Part shown: positions 12,110-24,800 of the stretch, piece after piece
Layout: the number at the start of each line of letters is the position of its first letter
Position numbering within the stretch: position 1 is the first letter of the stretch
Source of the DNA: Symbiodinium natans
Lineage: Eukaryota > Sar > Dinophyceae > Suessiales > Symbiodiniaceae
Assembly: GCA_905221605.1 (NCBI GenBank)
Contig: CAJNDS010002826.1
Location: 67,501-131,500, forward strand
Direction of reading: 5' to 3'
Length of the DNA: 64,000 nucleotides
Position numbers and translations under genes: made by a program
The notes under the pieces: model-generated
Told to the model about the DNA's origin: nothing
What the model saw: only the letters and a program-made list of their open reading frames with translations
Database searches by the model: none

Positions 12110-12410
12110 GGCTTGCTAGGGCGAAAAAGTCTTCGCGTGGAGTTCGTAACGTCGTCATCGGTGATGCTGAGTTCGCGGACGACACGGCCTTGGTCGGTTG
12201 GATAAATGAGTTAAAAGGTGCCGAGGCTATCTTTGTTCAAACGCTCCTAGATTGGGATCAACAAGAACGTGCTGGCAAGCGGAAAAAAAAGATCCCGGGC
12301 GGGCGCCAGCCGACGGACGTGCTCAATCGTTTCGAGTCCCGCATGCTTAAACATCTTGGGGCCACCCGTTGTGAAAACGCGGATCCTGGGCGGAGACCAA
12401 GCGGAGAGTG
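12110..12410 (+). pseudogene. LINE reverse transcriptase fragment (FADD motif)
   Basis: The frame from 12,190 and the stretch just before it give VVIGDAEFADDTALVGWINEL, read around the GT at 12,150-12,210, with the FADD motif C intact, then a basic segment and NRFESRMLKHLGA. This is the last third of a non-LTR reverse transcriptase. A 480-bp microsatellite follows directly. Confidence 0.65.
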
Positions 12411-12414
12411 CAAG

Positions 12415-12895
12415 CCTCTCTCTCTGTCTCTCTGTGTCTCTCTGTGTCTCTCTGTGTCTCTCTGTGTCTCTCTGTGTCTCTCTGTGTCTCTCTGTGTCTC
12501 TCTGTGTCTCTCTGTGTCTCTCTGTGTCTCTCTGTCTCTCTCTGTGTCTCTCTGTCTCTCTCTGTCTCTCTCTGTCTCTCTCTGTCTCTCTCTGTCTCTC
12601 CCTGTCTCTCCCTTTCTCTCCCTTTCTCTCCCTGTCTCTCCCTGTCTGTCCCTGTCTCTCTCTTTCTCTCTTTCTCTCTTTCTCTCTTTCTCTCTTTCTC
12701 TCTTTCTCTCTTTCTCTCTTTCTCTCTTTCTCTCTTTCTCTCTTTCTCTCTTTCCCTCTTTCCCTCTTTCTCTCTTTCTCTCTTTCTCTCTTTCTCTCTT
12801 TCTCTCTTTCTCTCTTTCTCTCTTTCTCTCTTTCTCTCTTTCTCTCTTTCTCTCTTTCTCTCTTTCTCTCTTTCTCTCTTTCTCTCTTTCTCTTT
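12415..12895. repeat. Compound C/T-rich microsatellite (TCTCTGTG, then TTTCTC units)
   Basis: The first part is a roughly 10-bp repeat of TCTCTCTGTG; the middle is TCTCCCTG variants; the last 240 bp are a 6-bp TTTCTC-type repeat. The order of unit types suggests successive local expansions. Long open frames on both strands here are by-products of the repeat. Confidence 0.95.
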
Positions 12896-12899
12896 CGTC

Positions 12900-14160
12900 A
12901 AGTTTTGGTCCTTGGGCTCTTACCGGGGAAGAGGTGGTTCGGCGGGACTCTCGTGCTCTCGTAAGTTGCGTGTCATGCGTTGTGTGTGCTTGAGGGTTTG
13001 TTTTTTCTTTGTTGGCGTGCTGCAAAACCAGGGCTTGGAACCTGATGCAAGGTTCAACATGCGGGAATTCGGGTACTCGGACGAGGCATTGCGTCAAATG
13101 GTATGTTGGAATGACTTTTCATCCTGCTTCATCGGAGTGCACTTTTGTGGCTGGGACATGTTGCTCGTGTGGATCGTACTTGTCCACCTAAAATGGCATT
13201 ATTTTGTTGGCCAGAAGGGCTGGAGCAGCATCGTTCTTGCGATTCACGTACCCCATGTGAACCCAGTGGTTACTACAAAAAACACGGCATCCCAGTCATG
13301 TACTGGTTCAGGTTTGCTCAAAAACCGACCCGTAATTGGCTTTGCATAGTTGACAAAGTTTCACCGCGGGCATGTCTTTTTGCAGTTCGTACTCGTGCGG
13401 TTGACCGCTGGAGACTTGGTGTGCCAGTTGCCCCCCCCTAGCTTCCGGCCTCTTCTGCAAAAACTATTCAGGTGCACAATGACAGCGAGCATGCAGTTTC
13501 TGGAGGTAATATCACTACTGTGGAGGTTGGTGAGTGTCCCTTTTGCAAGAAGCCTTTCGTTTTTGCAAAAGACAAGCGAACGCACAGATGTCCGGCCAAG
13601 CCGCAGACCGTGGAGGATGTCGAACAAATGATGAGTTTCCCGAAGGTGTTTCATTAGAAGGTGTTGAAATCGGCAGTTGGCGCCTCCACACAGACGGATC
13701 GGGGAGTGGCAGTTTGGGAAGGTGGGTCCACTTCGAGCTTTCCTGAAGTCAAATTTTTTTGGGCCGGGGTGTTTGTCTCAAAGTGACCCTCGTTGGGTTG
13801 GGGGGCGGAATCGCGCACCAGCAACGTCGGAGAAGTCACAGCAATGGCCGAGGCCTTGTTGTGGCTCAGGGATGAGGCGCCAGGTCCGCCTTCTGTTCCA
13901 ACCTCGACCTGGTCGCAAAGGCCAGAAACATCTTGTCTTCCGTGCCCCAGTCCCGAAATCTCTTTTTCCGGAAAGTCAAGGGTCATTCTGGCGATCTCGG
14001 GATTGGGCAGAGCTAGCAGCAATCGACGCAGCCCAAGCGGTGTCCCCGCTCAATGTTCACCTAAACTCGATCCATTGCGTATCCATTGTTGGAGATGCGG
14101 GTTTTTTCAGATCCTCACCATGCGCGAGAGCTCGCTGCGAGCAGGACTCACCTTCTGCCC
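12900..14160 (+). pseudogene. LINE ORF2 3' part: zinc finger and RNase H pieces
   Basis: Read across several frames: LLWLGHVARVDRTCPPKMALF near 13,140-13,200, typical of the region after the RT in non-LTR elements; a finger-like CPFCKKPFVFAKDKRTHRCP near 13,535-13,600; then RNase H landmarks WRLHTDGSGS (first Asp), NVGEVTAMAEALLWL (Glu helix) and FRKVKGHSGD (His-containing loop) between 13,680 and 14,010. At least two frameshifts separate the RNase H motifs. With the RT fragment at 12.1 kb it forms one element of RT, finger and RNase H order, interrupted by a microsatellite. Confidence 0.65.
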
Positions 14161-15797
14161 TGCCTAGCCCTCGTTCGATCATGCCGTCCCTATCACAAAA
14201 TCCTGAAATGTGGAAGTTCTTCGCTGCCGGCGGGCTGCGGAAAAGAGGGTTCAACACTGGGGTTTAGGGTTTAGTTGAGGGTTTCAGTGCTTGGGGCTTC
14301 AAGTTTTAAAGGTTTCACAATGTAGGTTGTTTTCAGGGAGAACTCACCCACGGTGTGGCGCGCGGAATTTGCAGCACAGTTTAAGATGCAGTAGGGCTGA
14401 TCAGGGATCAGCTTGTACACAGCCGTATTTCTGTTTTGGTCTGCAAGCTTTGCGGAGACAAGGATCAGAAACCCTCGGCAGTGCACCAGAGCTCAGGGGC
14501 CGCATCAAGATCTTGATTTCGGAGAATTTGCAATATGCATATGCCTTGGCTGGGTTCTGGGTTCCACGCGTGGGTCTTCAGAATGTCTGCTTCGTTTCGG
14601 CCTTTTCAGTATTGAGGTCGGAAAATGGTGTGGCGAACTTTTACACGTGCTTGACATTGACATGGCCCGGAACATGAAGACACTAATTGTAGTGGTCAGT
14701 GTAAAGGAACATCTTTCCAAGCATCATGGTGGCACGCGCGCGTGTTCCAAGATGGCGGTTCGATTGGATTGAACTTCGTTGACGATGAGGGCAAGGACAT
14801 CTCCTCAGGAAGGAGCGGCTTGCATGAAGTAGTGAAGGAATGGTTCGTTGAGCTTGAAGGCATGCATGGTTCTAGGCCTTGCACTGACCCGACTAGCCGT
14901 GAACATTGAAAATCTGAGATCCCGGTTGCTCACACCTGTTGGCACAAGGTGCGCAGCAAGAACTGAGCCCTCGAGATGTTGGGTGCCGCAGGTTGTCAAT
15001 GCTGGGGTACACTGGTGCCTGCCGCCAAGACCCAAGACCCAAACCTTCAACCCCCTAACTTTCAGCAATCCTAAGCGATATATCCATCTGATTTGCCGGC
15101 ATGGGTGCAGCCCGGGCATTGTACAGAGCAGAGGCTCGCAAAAAAGGGTCCAATTCGTCATCGCGTTCGCAGTCTAAACCCAAAGCGGCCGAAGGAGTGA
15201 GGCCTCGCATTCCTCAACGTCACAGGTTCATGAGCTCCCAAAGTCCATGCTGTCTATGATCTTTAAAGATTTCTACGCTCCTAAGTCGCAGACCCTGAGC
15301 CATAAGGCCGGAGCCTTCGGCTAGTCGCTGACAGTCGGTTCAGGGCACGGCGGGAACAGAAAATATAATATAATTTCGTGAGCTATCACATTTAGTATGT
15401 TGCAGGGGGTTTCCTTTGGCAGAGCAAAGATGTCATGCTCATGACAGAAATGTGGCGATAGCCCCCCCACCCAAACCAAAAAAAACCTCCCCCTCAAACC
15501 AAAGCGATACCCTCAGTTCTCAGAGGAGCGTGCGCGGCAGAATCGTGCATAGTGCAGGATCATGTTTGGCAGAGCCTCTTGTGTGTGAATCTGATGTATT
15601 CCTACGTGTAGCCCCACCAGGCTGTAAGTAGTAAACAAGCCGTTCGCACCTGACGCCTCAACACTATAGGAGCTCAACAAACAAATCTGATTTCCCTGGC
15701 TGTACGGGGTCAGGGTAGGCATGCAGACGAGATGCCGGGTTGACGGTTTTGTGCACTTGAGAGCGCCCTAGTCGTTCCACAATTCCTCCATCCATCT
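14161..15797. other. Spacer upstream of gene 1
   Basis: Contains a short GGGTTTAGGGTTTAG motif near 14,260. From about 15,118 it shares words with the spacers before genes 2 and 3 (for example GTACAGAGCA followed by AGGCTCG), so the duplicated unit includes this upstream flank. No preceding LHC terminal exon is present here, unlike before genes 2 and 3. Confidence 0.5.
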
Positions 15798-15833
15798 ATG
15801 TCCATCCTCAACCGCAGGCTCTGTGTGGCCCTT
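15798..15833 (+). CDS. Proposed first coding exon of gene 1
   Basis: Twelve codons from ATG reading MSILNRRLCVAL, ending before GCAG. Genes 2 and 3 have a 12-codon ATG exon at the same relative place (35,468; 53,894) reading MGASSIRRLRLF and MGTSSIRRLRLF. A basic stretch before the Ala-rich core would give a conventional signal peptide. A conserved micro-exon candidate (TCGCTGCAACAAT, at about 15,866-15,878) with GC donor would restore the phase to QKTAMAVAAG; it is 13 nt here and 10 nt in the other copies, a difference of one codon. Confidence 0.45.
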
Positions 15834-18800
15834 GCAGACTTTGACTGGTCTAGTTTTCCTCCCAGTCGCTGCAACAATGCCCTCAAGCTGCGGCCTCAAA
15901 AGCGTGAGTCCGGGCCGGTTGATGGCAGTGGTTTCTTGGGCTTTTTGCGGTTTCTGCTGCACCTGTCGTGGTGAAGTCATCGAGTTCAAGAGTTCAAGAG
16001 AAGGTGGGGGTTGGGTGTTGGCGTGAGCGATGATGGGCCGGTAGCTGGAAATCCAGTGGAAGGGTATTCACACACTTGGGTTTTAATGTTGGGCCTTCTT
16101 TGCTGCGTGTTTTGGTAATGCAACTCACGGTGACCTCCCGAAAGCTTGTGACGAAGGCGGAAAAGTGGTCTCGAGTCAGCGTGTCTTAGCATCGCCTAGG
16201 GCAAACAAGCAGCGCCTGATGCATGTTCTCAGAAAGGCCAAGAGCATAACAGTAGATTGCATTTAGAATTTTCACATCCCAATCCGTCCCAATCCATCCA
16301 AATCCATCCTATGCCCCAAACCAAGCCTAACCCTCAAACCCCAATGTGACCGGCAAAGGCCAGAAGACTGCCATGGCTGTCGCCGCTGGTGCGGCAGCCG
16401 CATGGGCCTCCACGGCAACTTGGGCCGCAGAGAGAGTTTTTGGGGTGGGTGTCTGATATGAAACCGAAGAAGTTCGAAGAGTTGCGTTGACGGCTTCAGG
16501 GCATGTTATGAGGCCCTCGGGTGTACAAAGAAGAAAAGGGTTTTGAGAGAAGGTTCCTAGTTCAAGCTTCCTTTCAAGCTTCCTTTCTGCTCTCAACCCT
16601 CACTCCAAGGCCTTCGTGCAGAGCAGTCCAGCCGGTCAGGCCCAGGGGGTGTGGCCAATTGCGGCCTCTTGTGGCCTCTGGATTTTAGGCTTTGCTCTTT
16701 GGGCTTTTTTGAGCTGAGACTCACGATTTTATTTCAGGAGGCTATAGCCCCCCTATAGCACTGCACAGGCTCCACACGCATTTTGATTGCATATGCGACC
16801 CTAGGTTGCGTGTGCGCACGCCACCCCAAGGCTTGGTCAACTTGTGACTGCTTGAACGAAGGCTGCCCCGGAACGAAGCAGTGTGCAGCTGCGGGGTCGA
16901 GTAGCGGCGCAGACAAGTGCCGAAGGCAAAGACCTCGCCCTCCCTTCCTCTCCCCGCCCCTCTGCCGTTGTGGGGTTCTCCGTCTCGCCAGCGTTTGGGA
17001 TGATATCCGCCATGCTGCATGGCTGGCTGTTGCGATATCTGTTCCTGCTGTCTGCTGCAAACTCGTAGGGTTGTGCCGCCAGGTTTTCAGCGTAAAAGAC
17101 TTCAGAGCATTGACACGGGGGAGGACCCTTGTATGGAGAGCATGAGCCTGAACAGCTGCAGTTGGGCGCTTGAAGGTCAGAAAGAGCATGCCGGCAATCC
17201 ACGTTATTTCAGCCCCCAGCAAGCACCCTTTGCGAGCACTGCAGTCCCGTTCCACGTGAACATCACAAGCCTGTATCATTCCACTTATGTAGTCGTATGC
17301 ATCTAGAAAGGGCTCCCGAAGAAATTCCCCTGGGTTCAGACCAGGCAGCAGTTCCTCCAGCCTTGTTGGCTGCACCGCCGTGGCTTCGGCATCAGCTGCT
17401 TGGCATTCTGAGGGGGGAGAAGTTCGGTTCGTGGCTTACATGTGTCTGACATGTGTCCGCGGGTTTGGGTTGAAAGTGCAGTTGTCCTTGGATTCGGAAC
17501 ACGTGGAGAGCAGAGGTGTGGCAGAAGAGGGGTCGTCCGAAGGCGGAGGGCGTCGGTACTTGACTCCTTTGGCGCTTTCCCGCGCTTTCCCTCTTTTTCC
17601 CCTTGAGCCACCACGCTGTGCGCTGTGCTTGGGGTGGGCTCCGGGAGTTGACACACGTCACTGCGAATCACCCCCCCAAATCCTAGATGCCCTAACCTGT
17701 CCCCAAGGCCCTCCTGGCCGCGCAGCTTCGTGGCAAGGACCGGGGCCCCAGAAGCTTTGAGGAGGGTTTCTAGGCCGGAGGAACTGCAGCGTTTTGGGGA
17801 GGTTCAGGTGCCCCGAGCCTGACAAGCATATCAAGCATAGAAGAATCCAAGAATCCAACCCCTTCAAATCTGCAAACTCCAAGCCCTGTGCCAAATGGAA
17901 GCTGCCGCCAGGAATCTAGAAACATGCATCCGAAGGGGTCTTGGAGGGGTCGAGGACCGTGAAGTAATTTGGAGTGCCTTGAGTCTGGCATACGTCTTTT
18001 TTTAATCTCTGGGTTTCAGAATCTTAGGCGGCCACTGTGCAAATTGCATGCAGTTTGCACGCTGAAGCATTGCCTTTCCCTCTTCGCAATGCCCCGAAGC
18101 TCAGGCCAGCTGCAGCCGCAAATCCCAGGCGGGACGGGATCAGGAGGGCTCAGGGGCGATGTGAGGCCTCGTGTGCATTTTTTTGGTCTATGGGTGATCT
18201 GCCATGATCTGCCCTTCGGATGAGTTCGTTTGAACATCAGCGTAAGAGGGTGCAAGCATCGCGCCGTGGTTCCCTTCCAACAGGGGCTCGGATGCTGGAT
18301 GCGTTCCGAAGGTACATGTAGGTAGATTGCTTGTTTTTTCGAACGTTTGAAGCACTCTTCAAACAAGCACGTCTCCGTCTCTGAGCTTGTCTGTCCAATC
18401 GAAGCCTCCAACCTTACATAAGAGCTCCTGAATATCCACTTGGCAGGGTTTCCCGAAAGTCTTGAACCGAAGGGGCCAACCACACTGTGGTCTTAGAGTC
18501 TTGGGGCATGGGGTGCCCCAAGCTTTCCCTGCGTTCACGCAAAGGTTCAAAAGCCGTAAGGCCGTGGAGCCCCAACTTCCGATAAGCTCTGAATCCCTCA
18601 GCCCTCTACCCCAAACCTGCGGAAGGTCCAACAACAACCCCCTCGCTGCTCCCTGAACCCTAAACCCCTAGTCACAAAGGAGGCTCCCCCAAACAATGTA
18701 CAGCATCAAAAGTCGCCTGCAGCCTGTGCCCCATATGTGCCCCTGAATCTGCACAGTCAGCCCTTCACATGCCCAGTACCAGAAGGTGGTCGTCAGTGCC

Positions 18801-21800
18801 TTTGAGAACGAGCTCGGTGTTCAGGTGCAGCGCTTTTCCTTGCATCTTGCAAACATTGCCAGACCAAAATGCGGCACTTTTCGAAGGGTTTTCCTGACAT
18901 CATTGGCCTGCAAGAGACTCGCCGCACCTCCTGAAGCCCTACTGCTTTGATATCCAAGCTCAGCCATTCCGCTTTATTGTTGTCTGTGGTTTCCTGGGTG
19001 CCTTCACCTCCATCCAAGCCCAAAACGAAGTTTTTCTGGATGACGTTTTTCTTGCAGCTTCTCGTAGGAAAGGCGAGTGTGCATGGTCATGGGGGGTCTT
19101 ATCGTCAAACAGCGGGATTGGACAACTGGGAGGGCCGTTGAAGTCTGAATTGTTTAACGTTTGCTACCAACTGAGCTATAGCCGGCTTGCTCCCAGGCCT
19201 TTGGAAGTAGAATGTGCGAAACAAACAGTTGGAGTCAACAAGTGTCAAGCCTTGGTGGTCTTTCTCTTGGTGTCCTCCAGAAAAAACAGTGAACCAAACC
19301 ATAGGCCGGTATTCCAGCAAATGTGGCGAGTGAGGATCTCACGACCTTAGGCTTCCCGTTTTGCTTTCGGAACCTCCAGCTGCTCGGTCCCAGCTCTTGC
19401 TTGAGGCTTGAAGCTCGGAGTTGTCTCGGAATCACGGGGTGGTTGTCAAATGGGGGAAGTTCGTTCCTGCGTGTCCGCGTCGCGCATTCATGCTTGCTCA
19501 TTGTCTCAATGTTCTTATTAGCCAACAAAGTTCAAACTGATATCCAAGCCAAGCCACGAGCCGCATCCTACAGTGTCCTAGAAAGTGGAGCCCCAGAGCC
19601 GACAGTGACCTCTCAGAGGAATCAGAAGTTGCGTTCGCGACGCCAAGGCTTCGGAGAGTCTTCGGAGGTGGAAACTCTAGAGGTTGATGACATTCTCAGT
19701 TTCATTCATTTCATTTTTTCTGTTTGCCTTCGCACTCGCACAGGTTTAAGGAGAACAAGGCCTGCCGTCACCAAAACGCTCAGCTTGGAGAACGAATTCA
19801 GGACAAATCAAGCAAAAAAATGAGTTTTTCCAGGTATGAAGGCTTTCCCGGAACCGCAGGAAGGCGCATCACCTCAAAACCCGTTCTGCGCAGTCGCCCT
19901 TCGGTTTCTGGGATCCCATCGGCTTCACCGCCGACGGTGATGTCGACGCCTTCAAGCGCCGCCGTGCCACCGAGCTCAAGCACGGCCGAATTGCGACCCG
20001 TCTCCGCTGCAACGAGCACACTTCTTTTTGGGCAATTTTTGAACAAAAGAACGCTCCAGTTACAGGTGAAAGGGTTGCATTCTTGCTCTCAGAATAATTG
20101 CTCTCACAGTTGTAAAGTGAATAAGGCGATGCTCGCGACGATGGGTTACATGACGCCAGAGAAGCTTGGTCGGCAGCTGATTTCGTAAGACGCCCTGGTA
20201 TGCCAAGCGGCAAGTTGGAACGACTCTGCTTGCATGCGTGTGAATCTTGCCGAGGATCACTGGCAAGTTCCCAGGCTACTTGTCCCCATCCATGGACATC
20301 AAGTTCGCAGACGTCCCGAACGGCCTTGCGGCCATCAGCAAGGTGCCTGTGGCAGGCTGGGCGCAGATTTTGGCCTACATGTCCTTCTGCGAGATCTCTC
20401 AGAAGCAGGACCCCGGTACCAAGCCTTACGACGGGGACTTCGGCTGGAAGGTGCTCACCTCCGACGATCCGGAGATCAAGAAGAAGAAGTTGAACTCCGA
20501 GCTTGCCAACGGCCGCCTGGCCATGGTGGGCATCATTGGCCTCTTCTTCCAGGATGGAATCACTGGATCCCCCTGGGGCTACTGGGCCGGCAACCCCAGC
20601 TCCTTCTGGAAGGCGGGAGGCTCTCAGGTCTTGAAGTTCTTGTGCTCTCTGCAGCGCCCTCTGTCATGATCACGCTGCAAGGCAACGTCCGCGTCCTTGT
20701 TCAGCCCCTGTACAGACTAATAAGTTAATAAATATAAACCCTGACCTTACAGGACAGGCGTAAGTCTTCAGGTGACCTTCAGAAATTTCACCCCTAAAGA
20801 GAATTGGCCAAGATCACCCTCCCCTACGAGGCGTAGGCTTAGCAACATCGGCAGGCGTTCGAGAGCGAGCTCGGCGTGCAGGCGCCCGTGGGTTTCTGGG
20901 ACCCCGCCGGCCTTAGCAACCTGGCATAACTTGGCTACATCGGCTTGCAGGGTCTTGAGGCTTTAAGGGCTCGAAACTTGAGGGTTGAAAGGCTGTTGAT
21001 GGTCCCTCACTCTTTTTGCTGGGGGTTGGCGCAGGGGTCATGAACCCGAACGCTTCAAGGTTTAGGGTTTAGGGTTTCGGGTTTAAGGGTTTAGGGTTTA
21101 AGGGTTAAGGGTTTAGGGTTTAGGGCCTCGGCTTCCCTGACGGACATCCTCAGCCTCACTGCTCCAAGTCGTCCGCCCCCAGGGAAGGTCTGGTCGAACT
21201 AGTCCCCTGCATGGATCACCTTCTCGGGTTTTAGGGTTTTTCAGTTTAGGGTTTAGGGTTTAGTTTGGTTTAGGTTTCGGGCCGATAGCTCTTTCTGTTC
21301 TCTCGTGTGCAACAACCGAGAGTTGCAATCTGCAAGCTCTAGACGCGATACTTTTTACACACTGCAGTCGTTCCGAACCACGTCCAAGAGCAGAGACAAG
21401 CCTCCCAATGAACAAGGGGCGCGCAGCTACGAAACCCGCCTCCCCTAAGTCCGGAAGCCTTTGCAGGTGCGGACGGCAGCGTGGAGAACTTCCAGCGCCG
21501 GCGTGCCACGGAGCTCAAACACGGACGCATTGTGACTGGACACCCAAGAGAAGTTCAGGAGGTTGTCAAACTTTAGAGACTTTAGAGGGGGTTTCTGTTC
21601 GTTCGGGGGGCGCTTTCCAACCGCGAAATATGACGTGTTGGCAGACGGTGGCTTCTTCTAGATGCTGAGAGTGCTGAGAGATTCGAAGCTTCTTCTAAAT
21701 TTTCTTCTTAGCGTCGGATCCTCAAATGCTTGTTTTGCTAGAATTAGAAGATGCCTTGGACAACTGGCATTGCGGGGACCTTTCTTGCGGGGACCTCTCG

Positions 21801-24800
21801 GCGCGAACGTGAGCCCTTTAGCCGCACTTTAGGGCTTGTTCGAGAGGGGAATCGATGTCGGACGCCTGAGGCGATGTTGGCCACGATGGGCTACATTACC
21901 CCGGAGTGGCCGGCTTGCAGTTCACAAGCTTCCCCGACGGCGGAGTCCTCCACGGGCGAGGGAAGGGACTCAGCTAGGGGTAAGGTAGTGCCCCTACTGA
22001 GACCAACTCCATACCCTGAGGGGTGTCACCATCGTTACCTTGGTGTATTTCTTTTTGGTGTGCCTGTGGAATTGTTAGGGTGACGAGTGCCGCCAGATTT
22101 TACCTTAACGGCATCCGCCAATTATTGCACCTCTTTCTTCTGGTCCCGATTTCTGGGTGTCTTTTTCGGGTGAAGGTGTTGGGCGGGGTGCTCTTGCAGT
22201 GCCTCTGCCGCCTTCTCTCGAAGCGGTGTCGTGTCGGGCAGTTTTCCTGGGTGGGCTGCGGGACGAAGATACCCTCGGTCAAGTTCTTCTCGAGGTTTTT
22301 GTGGTAACTTCACACCCCAGAGTACCCTCACTCGTTTATTCACATGCGGTTGCAAGTGTGTCGTCGTTTTCAGCTGGTTCGGAATCGGCGAAGTCGGACC
22401 TGTTTACAGCTTCTACGAAAAAGGCAGGTTCGTGTTTGGTCTCCGTTGACTGGGTGGTCGGATTTTGCTTGTCAAGGGATAGGCTGGAACGACTAGCCGA
22501 AGTGAGCAGGGGGACACGACCCCTTGTGGCGGTGTTTTGGCCACGTGCCAACACCAATTCAGGCAAGCCCGACCCCCCTTGCTATGTTTCTGCCTTTACC
22601 TGTTCGACAAGGGATGTGCCGGGACCTTTGTAGATCGATGTGACCGTAGGCACACACTCGCTATGGATACCTTTTTCCTTCCCCAGATGAGTGAGCGGGA
22701 GGTGGGCGACTTGGATTTGCATTTTCTCTTTGGTTTGGGCTTGTCGTTCTGCTGGTCCAAGTACGTGTAGTCGCCAAACCAAACACCTGACCTGTCCTGT
22801 CCTTGCAGTTCACGAGGCGCGGCACCGACTGGCGTCGGCCTCCCCGTGGCCGTCGCGTGGGCAACCGTGCTGCTGCGTGCGTTTGTGTTTGGGGCTTGAG
22901 CTGTGTTTTGTGATTCTTGCACTTGCGCGGGAGGTCGGCGGGAGATGACACTATATGAAACTGTTTGAGCAACAGGGGAGTGATGCAGCATGGAGATACG
23001 TCCGGGCTGCATTTTTTTTCAGGGAAAGATTTCGCTGGGGTCTGCTGAGGTGGCCATCTAAAGCGGTGGTTGGGCCCATGGTTTTTCGCTACTAGGGGTC
23101 GAAGGCGTGGGGAGGTGCGGAGTTCAGGGGAGGGGCTCGGGTGTCCGGGCCGTTGTGGTGCGCAGCTTCCGTTGCTCTGTGCGGAAAGGGTGTGACTGTC
23201 GAGTGGTAGCGGGGCCGAAAGATCAAGGTTTATGGTAGAGGCGACGCTTGCAGTGATGGCTGCTTCACTATGGCCAAGGGCACTTGCCTGTCTCTTCTTG
23301 ACGTACGGTGGGTGAGGGCATGCGGGCAGGTCGGGAAGACGGTCGAGTTTGCTTTAGTTTATCCTCGTTGGGCGGGGGGCGCGTGGGAATCCCCGGAATC
23401 ACCTTCAGAGCCGAGCGAGATGTGTTGTTGTAGACAACGAAGAAGCTCTCGGCGGAGCTGACTACCACCTCACAGAAGAGTATCCGCTGGCCCAGGTGCT
23501 CAGGTGTCGGGGTGTACCTGTTGTTAAGTTGCTTTGATGTGTGTGTTATGGACTACATGTGGGCGGTTTCGTGTCGATTAGTGCTTTCCTTTTTATGCAA
23601 CAGCTAACGGTAGACACAACTGGGGGGGGGGTTCGTGGGGGATGTCCCCACCTCGGTGGGTCCCATCTCTCATAGGATCCCCCGAAAGGGGGAGATGTCC
23701 TGGCAAGCATACTGCTCCTCATTCTTTCTGCCCAAGACCGCTTATTCACCACTCGACAATCTGCTGGGAATTCTCAAGCACAGCCAGTTTTGAAGGCACC
23801 TGGAGCGCGCCTGAAAACCGCTAGAGATTCCGAGCATTTCACTCAGCGCATGTGGGGAGCCATCAACGTTAGAACCTTTCACACCCGTATTGACAATCAA
23901 GGGGGGGAGCTTGTAATTGAGGGAGCAGATCCAACAAAACCTTCTGAGGTATGCACGGTGCTGGAACAACCTAACATTTCGTTAGGGGCACTGTCAGAAG
24001 TGCGTTGGAAAGGACAAGGAAGTATCCGACTAGGCTCATATTTATGCCTGTTCTCCGGGCTACCGCCGACGGTGCCCGTATCGTTATCGGGTGTAGCTTT
24101 TGTGTTGGACAAGCAGATGCAAAGGGCCTGGGCAAGGGCGGGCTCGGAAGTTGAGTATGTTAATGAACGCCTCATCAAAATCTGTCTTTTGTTGGAAGGC
24201 CGGGTGTTTCATGTCATTTCAGCCTATGCGCCTACGTTTCGGGCATCAGAACAAGAAAAAGATGCGTTTTATCAGGAGTTATAGGGGCACTGGTGGCGCA
24301 ACGTCGGGCAGGGGAGGAGTTAGCAATTACGGGTGATTTTAATGCTCGTGTGGGAACTCGGGAATCGCGGGAAGTCCGATCGCAGGATGTGGAAGAGGGA
24401 CTTGAGGCTCGGCCTGGTTCTTGGCAGGTTTGGTATGCCTGAGTGATAACGGTAAGCTACTTTTGATTTTGCCGGGCGGGAAGAGGACAACCGCTACGTC
24501 CTGCACGGCAGCGCAACCGTGCCAAACTCTGGCGTCAAATAGATCATGTCGTTACTGCTGCTGGCGCTGCTGCTTTTGTGCGTGATATTCGGGTTAGGCC
24601 GGGGTTGGATTTTGACAGTGATCATAGACTGGTACGAACTACCCTCAGTATAATGCGACGGTGCAAGCAGCCCTGGGGGGGAAAGCGCAGCAAGGGGCTT
24701 CCAATGCCATGACCCGCCCTCCGGAGTTGAACGTCTCCGCTCTCAGGCAGGATAACAAGGTCTCGGAAATTTTACTCGTCTGGAGGAACTTGTGTCGGAA

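Noticed and set aside
12258-13097. A 279-codon minus-strand frame and overlapping plus-strand frames
   Set aside because: Produced by the TTTCTC/TCTCTGTG repeat; no domain and no codon bias.
20612-20855. Splicing of unit 1 at GCGG or GCAG|GT before unit 2
   Set aside because: These choices break the reading frame; only the donor AAG|GC in all three genes keeps FWK joined in frame to AFESELG.
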